Assembly (NCBI GenBank): GCA_025363505.1
Contig: JANYDV010000070.1
Span: 1 to 6,929 of the forward strand
Direction of reading: 5' to 3'
DNA: 6,929 nucleotides
DNA from: Bacteroidota bacterium
GTDB lineage: Bacteria > Bacteroidota > Ignavibacteria > Palsa-1295
The translations under genes and the position numbers were made by a program. Below are positions 6,801 through 6,929 of this stretch, in pieces. The notes beneath the pieces were generated by a model that was given only the letters and a program-made list of their open reading frames with translations, was not told the origin of the DNA and ran no database searches. Position 1 is the stretch's first letter. Each line of letters opens with the position of its first letter.

Positions 6801-6929
6801 ACAACCCGGTGGTAGCGCTATGCAACAATTTCTCAATCAGATCAATAAGCTCACCGCACAACAACAAGGACTTAATGATCAGATGCAGCAAATGATGAAT
6901 GGTCAGCAACAAGGTGGTGCGCAATCAGC
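3805..6929 (+). CDS. DUF4175-like membrane protein with long coiled-coil region (partial, runs off right edge)
   Basis: An uninterrupted frame of 1041 codons runs from ATG 3805 to the window end. It is the first ATG after an in-frame TGA at 3766-3768; no Shine-Dalgarno is visible. Hydrophobic helices lie near residues 32-50, 58-77 and 159-177. The basic N-terminus (RLRRARER) and ERPMRR before helix 3 are predicted cytoplasmic, so nearly everything after helix 3 faces the periplasm. The cytoplasmic loop has DEALASKIGEHFTEVEDRL (92-110). A beta-rich part (about 195-540) contains RPGNSKVLRGESVKI (206-220), APPSYT (310-315), LIEPGE (429-434), DDFGF (452-456) and DNNTVTGP (519-526), the conserved style of DUF4175 proteins in the Bacteroidota/Chlorobi group. 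From about 545 to 900 the chain is Lys/Glu/Gln-rich and helical, likely coiled coil. A Gly/Asp/Pro linker (979-1003) and Gln/Met-rich tail follow. Function is unknown; an envelope structural or scaffolding role is inference. Confidence 0.82.
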   Translation, partial: MPQELYQELLERLSRLRRARERVAVSIGGSRAASIIIASILVALLIEATFHLSITGRTILFFTTIALSLASLGLLAFPAAAEMLGFKKRLSDEALASKIGEHFTEVEDRLVNVLQLASNSRESVFGSPSFASAAFAGTYQSIRHIDFNKIIDERPMRRAFILFFLTIATTLGSFLIGGSDLAAAGGRMIHFRTFYQKPAPFQFALRPGNSKVLRGESVKIVVRTNGEQLRNATLQYREGNAGEFESIELKAHPLDSSVTKAGGILTEFVYEIHPQHSTEYYVETREIESEHFTITVLDRPVVKLLSVSLAPPSYTHQPVQKLADNFGDITTLIGTRAEFTVTSSKPLLNAELIFRPLKSADTLGTRSANTDSLSTYHLSVSGQTARGSIELKHSGSYHLLLLDADSILSEHPIEYSVALTIDEAPAIALIEPGERAEIPSVMRVPMLAKIHDDFGFSSVRLGYRLRSSKYLPEEKEYKWIALPLSAYTVQDLEVPYVWNLTPLDLSPEDEVGYVLEVADNNTVTGPTRVRTSEFSLRFPSVEEIFKRAEEQSNNADRSLHEIKQDADELKKKVDEVMNEMKQTPTSEIAKKQQEFSHQKDVQEVLKRQEELNNRVADVKKNIEQMTDKLAQQNALTPETMEKYMELQKLFEQINSPELKEAMKKLQDAMKSVDQKAIQQAMKNFQLNDEQFRKSLERTANILKKIQMEQKVDQLMKRSDELAKDQEKAAAHQDELSKNSQDQTREQQSMDERKQKDAANELERMKQEAKDLARDMKKLPEPMQAPDEMKEAQEALADPTMEKSMQDAQDAMQKKDHQRAAQRNKDAAQKAKTARNKLAQLKKKLAQNEKQKTLAELRAIRDEMNRLSKAEEQLKNKSAAAQPQSTVFRDFADEQADRKEELGNVASQLFQLAQKSPAVTPEMGKSLGEAFNNMQQAMNAMTERDQTGSTVNSRGAMAALNTVSKQTQAAMDAMQQGSSCPNGDGDNPGGMKPGDETGDGQPGGSAMQQFLNQINKLTAQQQGLNDQMQQMMNGQQQGGAQS
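6216..6233 (+). repeat. 9-bp tandem duplication inside the coiled-coil region
   Basis: GCAAGATGC occurs twice head to tail. In frame it gives the peptide MQDAQDAMQ. Being a multiple of three it preserves the reading frame and looks like a small slippage duplication in helical low-complexity coding sequence. Confidence 0.6.

Noticed and set aside
5617..6924. Several minus-strand frames of 70-147 codons opposite the coiled-coil region
   Set aside because: They arise because Lys/Glu/Gln/Ala-rich plus-strand codons rarely give stops in reverse; products are Leu/Phe/Ser/Cys-rich and the plus frame is continuous and family-like.

Overview
The window reads as ordinary bacterial chromosome, densely packed with protein genes and without RNA genes, mobile elements or CRISPR. 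Several traits point to the Bacteroidota/Chlorobiota/Ignavibacteriota/Kapabacteria group: a glycosyltransferase with an N-terminal YYFPPMGLSGVQR motif, a large DUF4175-type membrane protein, several small secreted proteins without recognisable relatives, and weak or absent Shine-Dalgarno sequences at most starts. One gene does have a very strong Shine-Dalgarno, which argues against a typical Bacteroidia member. The taxonomic placement is inference from protein style only.

Layout. At the left edge (104 down to 1, minus strand) is the start of a leftward gene for a secreted protein, visible as a classic signal peptide ending in AMA-QCSDAGIC. A 79-bp divergent spacer (105-183) carries a 16-bp perfect palindrome and one arm of a 9-bp inverted repeat. 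It separates this gene from a 91-residue orphan gene on the plus strand (184-459). That gene ends one base short of the last gene of a leftward three-gene operon (3689 down to 461). In transcription order the operon encodes a GT4-like glycosyltransferase, an exported beta-propeller-like protein and a small exported protein. Both junctions are 1-nt TAATG stop/start overlaps, so the three products are probably made together and translationally coupled. A 115-bp divergent spacer (3690-3804) then leads to a long rightward gene (3805 to beyond 6929). It encodes a DUF4175-like protein with three N-terminal membrane helices, a beta-rich periplasmic region, a very long coiled-coil region and a Gln/Met/Gly-rich tail.

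How the genes may work together. The operon pairs one cytoplasmic sugar-transfer enzyme with two exported proteins of unknown role, which suggests a cell-surface or envelope task. The divergent DUF4175-type gene is also an envelope protein, but nothing in the sequence shows that it works with the operon. I found no clear evidence of a new defence, mobile or RNA system. The best leads are the conserved-looking operon of uncharacterised exported proteins, the small regulatory-looking repeats in the two divergent spacers, and the giant coiled-coil membrane protein.
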